Assembly: GCF_003967595.1 (NCBI RefSeq)
Contig: NZ_BIFW01000002.1
Span: forward strand, 62,001 to 126,000
Direction: 5' to 3'
From: Companilactobacillus musae
GTDB lineage: Bacteria; Bacillota; Bacilli; Lactobacillales; Lactobacillaceae
DNA length: 64,000 nt
The notes below the pieces were generated by a model. It made no database searches and was not told the origin of the DNA. It saw nothing but the letters and a program-made list of their open reading frames with translations. A program made the position numbers and the translations under genes. Positions 34,427-43,309 of this stretch are shown here, piece after piece. Position 1 is the first letter of the stretch. Each line of letters starts with the position of its first letter.

Positions 34427-35221
34427 TTAGAAAATAGTTGGAACTAAACCACCATCAACTCTGAGTGCCTCTCCAGAGAACGACGATGAATCTGGACTAG
34501 CAACAAATGCCGTAAAACGACCGATTTCTTCAGGACGGATCAACCTTTGTATCTGTGAACGTGAACGATGGTTTTTCATAAAATCTTGTTCCCATTCATC
34601 CTTTGGTAAATCACTATCTTGATACATATCATCTAGCATTTTCTGAACGCCTTCAGTCAAAGTTGAACCGGGCATAATAGTATTAACCGTCACATGGCTA
34701 GCCTTAGTTAACATTGACAAGCTCTTTGCTAAAGATAAATTCATTGATTTAGTCATACTGTATTGGGGCATTTCACCTGAAGGCATAACTGCTTCTTCAC
34801 TAGCAATAAAAATTATCCGACCAAAATCTTGTTGGAGCATCTTAGGTAGATAAAACTTAGCTAATGAATTGCCGGCTAGAACATTGATTCTAAAGAACTT
34901 TTCCCATGTAGCATCATCAATATCAAAATAATCTTTGGGTTGAAAAATCCCCATATTATTTACCAAAATATCCACTTGAGGAATAATATCAAAAAGCTTT
35001 TCTCGATCACTCTCTACTGACAAATCAGCAGCAACTCCCTGAACTTTAATATCAGAAAATTTCTTTTGAATTTCAGCAACAACTTGATCAACGTCAGACT
35101 GTTTTCTTCCATTAATGATAACGTTGGTACCTTCACGTGCCATTTCGATGGCAATTGCCTTACCTATTCCTTTAGTTGAACCAGTAATCAAAGCTAATTT
35201 ATTTGTTAAATGAAGATCCAT
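34427..35221 (-). CDS. Short-chain dehydrogenase/reductase
   Basis: A 264-aa NAD(P)-dependent oxidoreductase of the classical SDR family. TGSTKGIGKAIAIEMA is the cofactor-binding motif, LVNNMGIFQPK is the NNxG motif, and S-x(12)-YSMTKS provides the catalytic Ser, Tyr and Lys. The C-terminal SGEALRVDGG is typical of 3-oxoacyl-reductase-like SDRs. Asn-Gly-Arg-Lys after the second strand suggests NADPH. Substrate unknown. ATG start behind TTAAGGAGGAG. The upstream region holds a 9-bp inverted repeat over a possible promoter. Confidence 0.9.
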   Translation of the reverse strand: MDLHLTNKLALITGSTKGIGKAIAIEMAREGTNVIINGRKQSDVDQVVAEIQKKFSDIKVQGVAADLSVESDREKLFDIIPQVDILVNNMGIFQPKDYFDIDDATWEKFFRINVLAGNSLAKFYLPKMLQQDFGRIIFIASEEAVMPSGEMPQYSMTKSMNLSLAKSLSMLTKASHVTVNTIMPGSTLTEGVQKMLDDMYQDSDLPKDEWEQDFMKNHRSRSQIQRLIRPEEIGRFTAFVASPDSSSFSGEALRVDGGLVPTIF

Positions 35222-35237
35222 AATTACTCCTCCTTAA

Positions 35238-35269
35238 TTAATTCGTACTCATAATATAAAACGAATTAA
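35238..35269 (-). promoter_or_regulatory. Inverted repeat upstream of the SDR gene
   Basis: TTAATTCGT (35238-35246) and ACGAATTAA (35261-35269) are perfect 9-bp arms around 14 bp that contain AT-rich -10-like sequence. It is a candidate operator for the SDR gene. Just upstream, AGTATGCACTTTTT and GGTACTTTTTT form a loose direct repeat. Confidence 0.4.
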
Positions 35270-35351
35270 CCAATTTGGATAGTATGCACTTTTTAGTATT
35301 ATAGGTACTTTTTTGTTCCTATGATATTAAAAAACAACTTTTTAAATTAAC

Positions 35352-35852
35352 TTACCCCTTTAAATAATTTTCAGCTCTTTTTTCTGTTGTTGAATCAAAA
35401 GCCACAAAATAAACCTTACTATCTGGCTTGAAATTCTTCACAGTATCAATTGCTATTGTAACCGCCTCTTCTAATGGATATCCATAAATACCTGTACTGA
35501 GAAATGGTATTGCAATTGAATTTATATCTAATTTTTGTGCTATTTCCATCACGGCCCGATAAGCCGCATTTAATAATTCCGCTTCGCCATGTTCACCATC
35601 GTTATAACGGGGACCAACTGCGTGAATAACATAGTCTGCGTTCAAATTATATGCTGGTGTATATACAGCCGTACCAGTTGGTGTTCCGCCAAAAGAAAGC
35701 ATTTCTTGACCTAATTTAGGACCGGCCTTCTTATTCAATGCGCCATCAACACCACCACCAGGTACTAAAGCGCTATTAGCAGCATTAACGATTGCATCAA
35801 CATGAAATGGTAAATAAGCAATATCACCTTTAATAACGGAAATCTTTTCCAT
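35352..35852 (-). CDS. Macrodomain protein (ADP-ribose/O-acetyl-ADP-ribose hydrolase type)
   Basis: This 166-aa protein is a single macrodomain. GDIAYLPFHVDAIVNAANSALVPGGGVDGAL is the substrate-binding region of MacroD-type enzymes, and IPFLSTGIYGYPLEEA is the phosphate-binding loop. Members remove ADP-ribose from proteins or deacetylate O-acetyl-ADP-ribose. I start at ATG 35852 behind AAGAAG; an in-frame GTG at 35870 overlaps the stop of the upstream HAD gene and lacks a well-placed site. It is probably cotranscribed with that HAD gene. Confidence 0.88.
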   Translation of the reverse strand: MEKISVIKGDIAYLPFHVDAIVNAANSALVPGGGVDGALNKKAGPKLGQEMLSFGGTPTGTAVYTPAYNLNADYVIHAVGPRYNDGEHGEAELLNAAYRAVMEIAQKLDINSIAIPFLSTGIYGYPLEEAVTIAIDTVKNFKPDSKVYFVAFDSTTEKRAENYLKG

Positions 35853-35869
35853 AATGATTACTTCTTTCA

Positions 35870-36688
35870 CTACAAAACATATTTCTCCACGGCTTTCGAA
35901 ACGCCGTTTTGATTATTACTATCCGTTACTACGTTAGCACATTTTTTAACCTCAACCGGAGCATTTTGCATTGCAACTCCCAAACCAGCTAGCTTCAACA
36001 TTGGTACATCATTGAAGTTATCACCGATGGTCATCGTATCTTTTAAGTCTAATTCATACGCCTTGGCCAATTCACGCAGAGCTTTTTCTTTAGAAACATT
36101 ACTATTAGTTATTTCTAGATAATTAGGTTTAGATAAATAAAATGAACTATTGGGAAAAACGGCATCACGTAAATAATTCATAACCTTATCTATTTCAGCA
36201 GAATCACTTACTAGAAGAATCTTATGAATAGGTATTTGATGTTTTTCAACTAATTTATCTACATCGGTCACGATTGGATCAATCTCGGTAATTTCTGACT
36301 CAATTGTGACCCACTTATCAGTATCCTCAACATACCAATCCGCACCCGTATAAAGATTTATTGAAACTTTAGGATACTTATCGTGAATGATTTTTACTAT
36401 TTGTTCAACCTCATTATTATCTAATCCATGACTGAATACAGTTGAGTAATTTTCATTCTTTAAATCTTTGATAACTAAAGCACCGTTATAGCAAGCAATC
36501 GGATTATCTAAAACATCTAATTTTTGAGCAATTGGCAGCATCCCTTTGGGTGATCTGGCTGATGCTAAAACAAAAGGAATTTCTTTTTGTTTTAACCTTT
36601 CAATTGATTCTTTTAAACCACTATCTACAATATTATTATCATTTAATATTGTTCCATCAATATCACTCAAAATTAATTTAACAGTCAT
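35870..36688 (-). CDS. Cof-type HAD-IIB phosphatase
   Basis: The 272-aa protein shows the Cof-family HAD layout: LSDIDGTILNDNN with the nucleophile Asp, FVLASARSPKGM (motif II), a long C2B cap, KEKALRELAKAYEL, and MTIGDNFNDVPMLKLAGLGVAMQNAP (motif IV). Such enzymes hydrolyse sugar phosphates, flavin or pyridoxal phosphate precursors; the substrate cannot be told. Its stop TAG lies 18 bp from the macrodomain ATG, suggesting an operon. ATG start behind TGAGGTG. Confidence 0.88.
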   Translation of the reverse strand: MTVKLILSDIDGTILNDNNIVDSGLKESIERLKQKEIPFVLASARSPKGMLPIAQKLDVLDNPIACYNGALVIKDLKNENYSTVFSHGLDNNEVEQIVKIIHDKYPKVSINLYTGADWYVEDTDKWVTIESEITEIDPIVTDVDKLVEKHQIPIHKILLVSDSAEIDKVMNYLRDAVFPNSSFYLSKPNYLEITNSNVSKEKALRELAKAYELDLKDTMTIGDNFNDVPMLKLAGLGVAMQNAPVEVKKCANVVTDSNNQNGVSKAVEKYVL

Positions 36689-36860
36689 TATTATTCACCT
36701 CAATATTTAAAAAATGCTTATAAATTAGTATTATATTTTGTATCATAGCATATTTTTAATATTGAATAGGAAACCATCCTTATCCTCTGATAAAAATCCC
36801 AGCTATGATAAAATTAATATGATTATTTGGGAATAATATATCAATAAGTGAGGTGATTTT

Positions 36861-37964
36861 ATGAACGGAATTACTCCGTACATAAATGATTTACAAAGGA
36901 TTTCACTTTATTGGGGAATGGCAACTATCATTCTCTTTGGAATCTTTTTATTCATGTGGTTGAGGGAACCACGACGTCTGATCAATGGTATTACCTTTAC
37001 CATTTTCTTCATTAGCTTTTTAAGTGAGCTTGCAATATTGATTTTTAGCACTAATAATCTACCTTTTATCGTTATAATGGGTGTTTTATTCTTGTTGATT
37101 GTCGGAGTTATTTCAGTAACAATGCTTTTCATGTGGGCTTTATTGCTTTGGAACGCCTTGATTGTTTGGAAACGTGAAAGTCATACGTTATCAAATATGT
37201 TAACGTTATTTCTAGCTTTGTTCTTAATAGGTTTATGGATTGTTAATTCATTCATGGCTGGACGAGCAAGATTCTTACCTGATTGGTTCAATACTTTAAT
37301 ATCTAGCTTGCCAGTTATTGGCTTCTATCTAGTTATTTGCTCTTATAACTTCTTAGTCAATGTCTTCTTATACCAGTTTCTACCTCGACGTTATAAAGCC
37401 GATTATTTAATTGTCCTAGGAGCGGGTTTAATTAACGGCGATACTGTATCCACACTACTTGGCAATCGAATTGATGCCGCTATAAAGTTTGCTAACAAAC
37501 AGATTAAAAAGGGACGTCCAGCTCCGAAAATTGTATTCTCTGGTGGCCAAGGTCCTGACGAAAAATTATCTGAAGCCCAAGCCATGGCTGACTATGCAAT
37601 TGCTCACGGTTGGGATAAGGATTTAGTCATCCTTGAAGATAAGTCACGAAATACCTTGCAGAATATGCAATTTTCAAAAGCAATTATTCAAAATGACTAT
37701 GGTCAAAATAATGCCTATATTAAATTCTTTAGCAATAATTACCATATTTTTCGTGCTGGTCTTTACGCTAAAATGGCTGGAATTGCCGCTAATGGTATTG
37801 GTGCAGCGACTAAATTCTATTTTTTACCCAATGCTTTGATTAGAGAATTTGTTGCCGTCTTCTTGATGAATAAAAAAAGACACCTGATTGTAATTGGTTT
37901 AATAATGGTTTTGACACTGTTACTAGTAGCAGTCACAATCTACACAAATATCATGTCACATTAA
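36861..37964 (+). CDS. Membrane protein with DUF218/YdcF-like domain
   Basis: The 367-aa protein has about five N-terminal membrane helices (residues 15-170) and a DUF218 (YdcF/SanA-like) domain (about 180-330) with DYLIVLGAGL, KIVFSGGQGPDEKLSEAQAMADYAI and ILEDKSRNTLQNM, then a final helix near 340-362. DUF218 proteins are linked to envelope functions such as vancomycin sensitivity (SanA) and to S-adenosylmethionine binding in YdcF; the exact role is unknown. ATG start behind AGTGAGGTG. It appears monocistronic, ending at the terminator at 37964. Confidence 0.82.
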   Translation: MNGITPYINDLQRISLYWGMATIILFGIFLFMWLREPRRLINGITFTIFFISFLSELAILIFSTNNLPFIVIMGVLFLLIVGVISVTMLFMWALLLWNALIVWKRESHTLSNMLTLFLALFLIGLWIVNSFMAGRARFLPDWFNTLISSLPVIGFYLVICSYNFLVNVFLYQFLPRRYKADYLIVLGAGLINGDTVSTLLGNRIDAAIKFANKQIKKGRPAPKIVFSGGQGPDEKLSEAQAMADYAIAHGWDKDLVILEDKSRNTLQNMQFSKAIIQNDYGQNNAYIKFFSNNYHIFRAGLYAKMAGIAANGIGAATKFYFLPNALIREFVAVFLMNKKRHLIVIGLIMVLTLLLVAVTIYTNIMSH

Positions 37965-38035
37965 AAATAGCGTCTGTTATAAGATTCGGGTATTTCATAT
38001 ACCTTGAGAATACTTATTAACAGACGCTATTTTTA
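37964..38035. terminator. Bidirectional terminator after the DUF218 gene (family 2)
   Basis: AAAATAGCGTCTGTTA and TAACAGACGCTATTTT form a near-perfect 16-bp stem with an inner GGGTAT/ATACC hairpin and flanking A/T-runs. It serves both the DUF218 gene and the converging hypothetical gene. Confidence 0.9.
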
Positions 38036-38052
38036 CTTTTTAATAAACATTT

Positions 38053-38514
38053 CTAATGATTATTTTGAACGATAAAATAAGCGCCTCTGACATTGCTCTT
38101 ATTCTGAGATCTTTGATGGACAAATCTAAATCTATTCTCCAATTCCTTAGGAACATCGATACCATCTACTAGCTTGAAACCAATTGAACGCTTGCCATGT
38201 TTATCTAAGCTTGCTTGAAGATTAACTTCTAATCCATTGTCATAAAAAATATATGAACAACGCACGTTATTAACAGCAAAGTCACTTACTGCCAATGCCG
38301 TATAAGGAAGTTCTAAATCATGCTTCTTCAAAATAGCTTCAATACGATTAATAATTTCAGGATTTTCGTCAGCCGACATGGTTACAAATTCACTTTGATA
38401 TTTATTCCAAAAATAGCGAGCTTCACTTGCTCTCAACTCTGCCAACTCTTTTGCTACTGGTGAATCTTCTAAGCCAGTTGTTGCAACATTTTCAAAATCT
38501 ACTTTATAAACCAT
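38053..38514 (-). CDS. Hypothetical soluble protein
   Basis: A 153-aa predicted cytoplasmic protein without signal peptide or membrane segment. The N-terminal half is helical and charged (SPVAKELAELRASEARYFWNKYQSEF); the C-terminal half looks beta-rich (CSYIFYDNGLEVNLQASLDKHGKRSIGFKLVDG). I recognise no domain. Codon use and base composition are like its neighbours, the ATG is preceded by GGAAG, and terminators bound the unit on the 3' side, so it is probably a real gene. Confidence 0.65.
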   Translation of the reverse strand: MVYKVDFENVATTGLEDSPVAKELAELRASEARYFWNKYQSEFVTMSADENPEIINRIEAILKKHDLELPYTALAVSDFAVNNVRCSYIFYDNGLEVNLQASLDKHGKRSIGFKLVDGIDVPKELENRFRFVHQRSQNKSNVRGAYFIVQNNH

Positions 38515-38622
38515 TGTGCTTCCTTTTCTAATTAAAAAAGTTTTTTAATAAATTTCATTCAACCAATTGATAATATTAACTTTTTCCACTTTAGTCAAGA
38601 ACATCTAGTTTACTATTAGATT

Positions 38623-39258
38623 TCAAATTCCTTTCTTATGTAACATATATGAATAAACACAAGGCAAAATAATTACCGTCAAAAGAATAAATAAAGTCAA
38701 TCCAGCAACTCCTAATAGACCACAAACAATCAAAAGAATGCCGCCAACAATATACATCTTTGATCCAAAACGATGTGTTAAACGCCAATTTCTAGAACTA
38801 TTCAGAGTCCAAGGTAGACGAATTCCAATTACTTGATTAGGTCCAACTACACCTAGAATAATACCTAGAACAATTAAAAGAATACCTGTAACACAATCTA
38901 TCAAAACTAATCCAATGCTAGAAATATTAATTTCCAAAGCTGAGGTAATCATCAAGAAGTTCACTAGAATTGAAACAACCGGTAGAATTCCCATAACTGC
39001 ATAATTGATCCATTCAGGGATATCCGCATTTTTAGGATCATGTCGAATGAAATAAGCAATCAACAATTGTGCCAAGGTTAAAATAATCGGCAACGAGAAA
39101 ATAGCTAGTGGCTTAGGACACCACCCATCGACTACTAAACGGCCGTTAAAATGAACCGGCATCTGATCGGGCAATCTTTTCCACAACCCCAGTGCAAAAA
39201 CACTCGGTAACCAAATCACCAAAATAGATAAATTTTCGATCAATTTCTTTCTTCTCAT
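38623..39258 (-). CDS. SdpI/DUF1648-like membrane protein
   Basis: This 211-aa protein has about six membrane helices. The N-terminal LPDQMPVHFNGRLVVDGW resembles DUF1648, and IGIRLPWTLNSSRNWRLTHRFG is the SdpI signature seen in the Bacillus SdpI immunity/signalling protein. In other bacteria such proteins confer resistance to a secreted toxin, or have unknown roles. No toxin gene like sdpC lies nearby. I start at ATG 39258 behind TAGGGGTG; an in-frame GTG at 39267 lies inside that site. Confidence 0.8.
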   Translation of the reverse strand: MRRKKLIENLSILVIWLPSVFALGLWKRLPDQMPVHFNGRLVVDGWCPKPLAIFSLPIILTLAQLLIAYFIRHDPKNADIPEWINYAVMGILPVVSILVNFLMITSALEINISSIGLVLIDCVTGILLIVLGIILGVVGPNQVIGIRLPWTLNSSRNWRLTHRFGSKMYIVGGILLIVCGLLGVAGLTLFILLTVIILPCVYSYMLHKKGI

Positions 39259-39336
39259 GGGAATCACCCCTAGTTTTCAAGTTATCCATATTATAATCCG
39301 GAAAATATATTACTATTAATAATTTGAATTAACTTT

Positions 39337-39843
39337 TTACCCTAAAAATTTCTCCATAACGACAACCGTATAACCTGGCACTGAAACCTCACGACCATCT
39401 TTCACAAATCCATTTTTCAACAGAAAATGTTCACTTTGTGTATTACCTTTGGCATAGGCTACCTCAGCTCTTTTTAAATTAGTTGACTTTATGCTCGATA
39501 AAACATCGTTCATGATTCCACTGCCAATCCCTTGACCCTGATACGATTTGTCTACCATAAAGAATCCAATCCATACACTTTGGTCGTCAGGATATTGGGT
39601 AATCAAATCCAAAATAGCAATTAATTTATTGTCATCAAAAAATCCAACATAATATTTATCCGCCAAAGTCTTATTAGCTGGAACTACCTTCATATCTTCC
39701 AAAATGGAATGTCTAGTGGCCTGTGGTGGACAAAAATTGAAATAGGTTGGGTTACTTTGTACTAAGGCAAAGGCCTTATCAGCATCTACCGGCGTTAATT
39801 TTCTAACTTGATATTTTTTTGATAACTTATCCACATCTATCAT
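39337..39843 (-). CDS. GNAT-family N-acetyltransferase
   Basis: The 168-aa protein has the GNAT fold: VRKLTPVDADKAFALVQ at the N-terminus, YYVGFFDDNKLIAILDLI and WIGFFMVDKSYQGQGIGSGIMNDV, the last containing the acetyl-CoA-binding motif Q-x-x-G-x-G/A. SEHFLLKNGF is the typical fourth-strand region. The acceptor substrate is unknown. ATG start behind AAAGAGGAT. It lies alone between the SdpI-like gene and the rpsI terminator. Confidence 0.85.
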   Translation of the reverse strand: MIDVDKLSKKYQVRKLTPVDADKAFALVQSNPTYFNFCPPQATRHSILEDMKVVPANKTLADKYYVGFFDDNKLIAILDLITQYPDDQSVWIGFFMVDKSYQGQGIGSGIMNDVLSSIKSTNLKRAEVAYAKGNTQSEHFLLKNGFVKDGREVSVPGYTVVVMEKFLG

Positions 39844-39871
39844 AATTTATCCTCTTTTTTATTAATCATAA

Positions 39872-39906
39872 CAAAAAAACATCCCTCGAAGTGAGAGATG
39901 TTTTTG
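39872..39906 (-). terminator. Terminator of the rplM-rpsI operon
   Basis: On the minus strand AAACATC plus CTC pairs with GAG plus GATGTTT around a short loop and is followed by a T-run. It lies 24 bp past the rpsI stop. Confidence 0.88.
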
Positions 39907-39929
39907 ATCCAAAACTGAAAATAGAAATA

Positions 39930-40322
39930 TTAACGTTTTGAGAATTGTGAAGCCTTACGGGCTTTCTTAAGACCTGGTTTCTTACGTTCCTTCATACGAG
40001 GGTCACGTGTTAAGAAGCCGGCTGACTTAAGTGAAGGTCTGAAATCAGGATCTACATCAAGTAGGGCTCTAGCGATACCATGTCTAATTGCTCCAGCTTG
40101 TCCTGAGAAGCCACCACCGTTAACGTTAGCAATAACGTCATAGTTGTCTGCTGTTTCAGTAACATCTAGAGGTTGTTTCATATCAGCAATCAAATTGTCA
40201 AAAGGAATGTAATCTTTGACATCACGTTTGTTGATAGTAATCTTTCCGTTTCCAGGAACTAAGCGTACACGAGCAACTGAATCCTTGCGACGACCTGTTC
40301 CGGCGTATGATACTTGTGCCAA
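39930..40322 (-). CDS. rpsI: 30S ribosomal protein S9
   Basis: The 130-aa S9 sits in the 30S head, and its C-terminal tail reaches the P-site tRNA. The N-terminal [38 protein letters not shown] and the C-terminal [18 protein letters not shown] are diagnostic; the final KR contacts tRNA. Start is TTG at 40322 behind GGAGG. It follows rplM at 13 bp, the usual L13-S9 operon, and is followed by a strong terminator. Confidence 0.97.
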   Translation of the reverse strand: MAQVSYAGTGRRKDSVARVRLVPGNGKITINKRDVKDYIPFDNLIADMKQPLDVTETADNYDVIANVNGGGFSGQAGAIRHGIARALLDVDPDFRPSLKSAGFLTRDPRMKERKKPGLKKARKASQFSKR

Positions 40323-40335
40323 ATTCTTTTCCTCC

Positions 40336-40779
40336 TTAAATTAGTTTGTTGATATCCAACATTTCTGGATTTTGGGCTTGGTGTGAGTGATCTGAACCTG
40401 CATAAACATGCAACTTCTTGATTTCTTGACGACCAAGAGTGTTCTTAGGTAACATGCCACGAATTGAGTCTTCAACAAAGCGTTCTGGCTTTGTAGCTCT
40501 CTTTTCTCCAGCACTAATGCTCTTCAACCCACCTGGGTGATCTGAATGAGAATAATAAATCTTATTCTTAGCTTTCTTACCTGTTAATCTAACTTTATCT
40601 GCATTGATGACAATAACATTGTCACCTGTATCAACGTTAGGTGTGTAAGTTGGTTTGTTCTTACCTCTTAAGATAGAAGCAACAACTGATGAAAGTCTAC
40701 CTAAGACAACATCTTCACCGTCAATTACATACCATTTACGTTCAACTTCACTTGCTTTTGCTAATGGTGTTGTACGCAC
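40336..40779 (-). CDS. rplM: 50S ribosomal protein L13
   Basis: The 147-aa L13 is an early 50S assembly protein. [42 protein letters not shown] and the [18 protein letters not shown] region identify it. Start is GTG at 40779 behind CTGGAGGA. An L13-leader-type hairpin lies between truA and this start, consistent with autoregulation of the rplM-rpsI operon. Confidence 0.97.
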   Translation of the reverse strand: MRTTPLAKASEVERKWYVIDGEDVVLGRLSSVVASILRGKNKPTYTPNVDTGDNVIVINADKVRLTGKKAKNKIYYSHSDHPGGLKSISAGEKRATKPERFVEDSIRGMLPKNTLGRQEIKKLHVYAGSDHSHQAQNPEMLDINKLI

Positions 40780-40804
40780 TATAAATTCCTCCAGTTTCTA
40801 CGTC

Positions 40805-40850
40805 TGTTTGACAACCTAATAAGTTTCCGGGGCTTATCGTGGGGCAAACA
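40805..40850 (-). ncRNA. L13 leader-like RNA structure upstream of rplM
   Basis: On the minus strand TGTTTG pairs with CAAACA at the base, and ATAAG pairs with CTTAT around a conserved-looking CCCCGGAAA loop. This fits the known ribosomal L13 leader of Firmicutes in place and general plan; I judged family membership from memory. It would let L13 repress its own operon. Confidence 0.65.
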
Positions 40851-40909
40851 ATACCAGTTACAATAATACTGTGATTTCTATAGTAAGTCAATATTTATCC
40901 ACAGAATTA

Positions 40910-41653
40910 TTAATAAAAAACTTCTTTTAAATATAGTCCACTTGCCGGTGCTGTTCCACGAGCTTCTTGTCGATTCTTCACTTCGAACAATCTCAAGAAG
41001 TCATGTACATCCCGACGCCCATTACCAATCTCCAACAGAGTAGCAACTAAAATTCTAACCATATTGTATAGGAAGCCATTGCCTGTAAATTCGAAAACTA
41101 ATTCGTCATTGTTTTTATTATACACACATGTAGCAGAATAGATAGTCCTAACTTTATTTTCGATCACGCCACCGGAAGCCGCAAAGCTCGAAAAATCATG
41201 TTCGCCGACAAGATCTTTCAAGGCAATCTGAATCTTTTCCACAGACAGAGCATAAGGATAATGCCCTGTGTAAAACCTTTTAAAAGGATCAGTATAATGT
41301 CCACAATCTACTCGATATTGATAAGTTTTCTTTTTAACCCCAAAGCGAGCATGAAAATCGTCATCAACAATCTGTGAATCCTTTGCCAAAACATCTAAAG
41401 GCATCAACGAATTGATAGCCCTTAACATATTTTCAGCTAGGATAGTTCCAGGGTAATCAAAGTGGATCACTTGTCCCAGAGCATGAACACCTGCATCGGT
41501 CCGACCCGAACCAAATACTGCAACATGCTGCCCTTTAGTCATCTTAGTTAAAGCTTTCTCTACTACACCTTGAACTGTTCGCAAATCATTTTGACGTTGA
41601 AAGCCATGGAATTTAGTTCCATCATAGGCAATCGTCAATTTGTATCTTGTCAT
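40910..41653 (-). CDS. truA: tRNA pseudouridine(38-40) synthase TruA
   Basis: This 247-aa enzyme makes pseudouridine at positions 38-40 of the tRNA anticodon arm. [14 protein letters not shown] at the N-terminus, [20 protein letters not shown] with the catalytic Asp (about residue 52), and [22 protein letters not shown] are TruA signatures. ATG start; 3 bp after ecfT, as in many Lactobacillales. It is the last gene of the ribosomal/ECF transcription block before the L13 leader. Confidence 0.95.
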   Translation of the reverse strand: MTRYKLTIAYDGTKFHGFQRQNDLRTVQGVVEKALTKMTKGQHVAVFGSGRTDAGVHALGQVIHFDYPGTILAENMLRAINSLMPLDVLAKDSQIVDDDFHARFGVKKKTYQYRVDCGHYTDPFKRFYTGHYPYALSVEKIQIALKDLVGEHDFSSFAASGGVIENKVRTIYSATCVYNKNNDELVFEFTGNGFLYNMVRILVATLLEIGNGRRDVHDFLRLFEVKNRQEARGTAPASGLYLKEVFY

Positions 41654-41656
41654 AAA

Positions 41657-42454
41657 TTAATAACTCCGTAAGAATAATAAAATAATTGTTACTGCGGCCA
41701 TAAAAATAACCATCAAATTATCACGTTTTGACCAACTGAGAACTCGATACTTACTTCGACCCTCGCCGTCCTTATATCCACGTGATTCCATAGCAATTGC
41801 CAAGTCATACGCAATTGAAAAGCTACTTACAAATAATGGAATCAAAATGGGTACAAACGACTTAATACGCTTAATGATTCCACCTTCACCAAAATCAACA
41901 CCTCTAGCTCTTTGAGCATCCATTATTTTAGTTGTCTCATCAACTAATAGCGGCACGAACCTTAAAGCAATCGACAACATTAAAGCAACTTGTGTCACTG
42001 GAAAACGAACTTTCTTCAGTGGTTTAAGAATGCTCTCGATCGAATCGGAAATTTCAATAGGTGTCGTAGTCAACGTCAAGAGTGTTGAAATAAAAATAAT
42101 TAAAATAAAGCGCATAAAAATGTAACCAGCAATCACCATTCCCTCTTTAGATAGAGTAAAGATTCCCCAGTGCCATATAGGATGACTACTTGGTGTAAAT
42201 AGTAACTGCAAAACGACCGTAAAAAGTATTAACCAGAAAACTGGCTTCAAACCCTTAATAAAAAAGCCCAGATTGATTTTTGACAAGTAGACGGCGAATA
42301 AGACGAATGCCAATAAAAAGGCGTAAGAGGCTACATTATTAGCCAAAAAAACAATACCGACAAAATAAAATGTTAATAAAAATTTACCACGTGGGTCTAA
42401 ACGATATATTAAGGAATCCCCTGGTAAATATCTTCCTAGAATAATCTTATCCAT
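41657..42454 (-). CDS. ecfT: ECF transporter transmembrane component EcfT
   Basis: The 265-aa EcfT is the membrane scaffold that joins the EcfA1-EcfA2 ATPases to interchangeable vitamin-binding S components. It has about five or six membrane helices and two coupling-helix motifs, AQRARGVDF and MESRGYKDGEG, which match the A-R-G pattern contacting the ATPases. It starts one base after ecfA2 ends and is followed by truA at 3 bp. S components are not in this window, so this is the shared group II energy module. Confidence 0.93.
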   Translation of the reverse strand: MDKIILGRYLPGDSLIYRLDPRGKFLLTFYFVGIVFLANNVASYAFLLAFVLFAVYLSKINLGFFIKGLKPVFWLILFTVVLQLLFTPSSHPIWHWGIFTLSKEGMVIAGYIFMRFILIIFISTLLTLTTTPIEISDSIESILKPLKKVRFPVTQVALMLSIALRFVPLLVDETTKIMDAQRARGVDFGEGGIIKRIKSFVPILIPLFVSSFSIAYDLAIAMESRGYKDGEGRSKYRVLSWSKRDNLMVIFMAAVTIILLFLRSY

Positions 42455-43309
42455 TTAATCACCATTCAACTGTTGTTTAATTTCAATTCCCAATTCATCA
42501 ATTGTTATGGGTAGTTTATCAAACTGAAATCCCTTTTTTGATAACTCCTTAGCAAAAGCAGCGCTCTTAGGAAGCGTCAACAAGTCTTCTTTCAGTAAAT
42601 CTTGATTGTTGAAAACTTCTTTGGGTAAACCCTCGGTAATTAGTTTTCCACGGTGGATAACTGCCATCTCATCTGCATAATCAGCTACATCATCCATATT
42701 GTGGGTAATCAAAATAATCGTCTTACCCTCTTCTTGCAATCCTTTAAATAACTCCATTATTTCCTTACGCCCCACCGGATCAAGTCCAGCTGTTGGTTCG
42801 TCTAAAATAATGGTCTCTGGGTCACTAGCCAAAACTCCAGCAATTGCCACTCGACGCATTTGTCCACCTGATAAATCAAACGGCGACTGAGTTAAATATG
42901 TTTCATCCAGTCCTACCATTTTAATCATCTTATGTGCAGACTCTCTTGCTTCCTCTTCAGAAGCTCCAAAATTCATTGGACCAAACATGATATCTTTTTC
43001 CACAGTATCCTCAAACAACTGATTCTCTGGAAATTGAAATACCATTCCAACTTGCTTACGTAAAGGTTTAAGATTCTTATTATTAGTTTCTGAAGTAATA
43101 ACACGTTCTCCGACTTTAATATTACCTGAAGTCGGTTTAAGCAAAGCATTGATATGACGTACTAATGTCGACTTACCACTACCAGTTTGCCCTACAATTG
43201 CTGTAAACAATTTATCCTTAATTGTAAAAGAAACATCATCCAACCCCAAATTGGCTGTTGGACTATTAGGATTATATGAATGTGTCACATGATCGAATGT
43301 AATTTCCAT
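42455..43309 (-). CDS. ecfA2: ECF transporter ATPase EcfA2
   Basis: The 284-aa second ATPase of the energy-coupling module. Walker A is GQTGSGKST, the Q-loop MVFQFPENQLFEDTV is typical of EcfA, the signature is LSGGQMRRVAIAG, Walker B is TIILDEPTAGLDP and ITHNMDD has the switch His. LSGGQMRR distinguishes EcfA2 from EcfA1 (LSGGQKQR). ATG start; the gene overlaps the end of ecfA1 by 25 bp, indicating coupled translation of the heterodimer. Confidence 0.94.
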   Translation of the reverse strand: MEITFDHVTHSYNPNSPTANLGLDDVSFTIKDKLFTAIVGQTGSGKSTLVRHINALLKPTSGNIKVGERVITSETNNKNLKPLRKQVGMVFQFPENQLFEDTVEKDIMFGPMNFGASEEEARESAHKMIKMVGLDETYLTQSPFDLSGGQMRRVAIAGVLASDPETIILDEPTAGLDPVGRKEIMELFKGLQEEGKTIILITHNMDDVADYADEMAVIHRGKLITEGLPKEVFNNQDLLKEDLLTLPKSAAFAKELSKKGFQFDKLPITIDELGIEIKQQLNGD

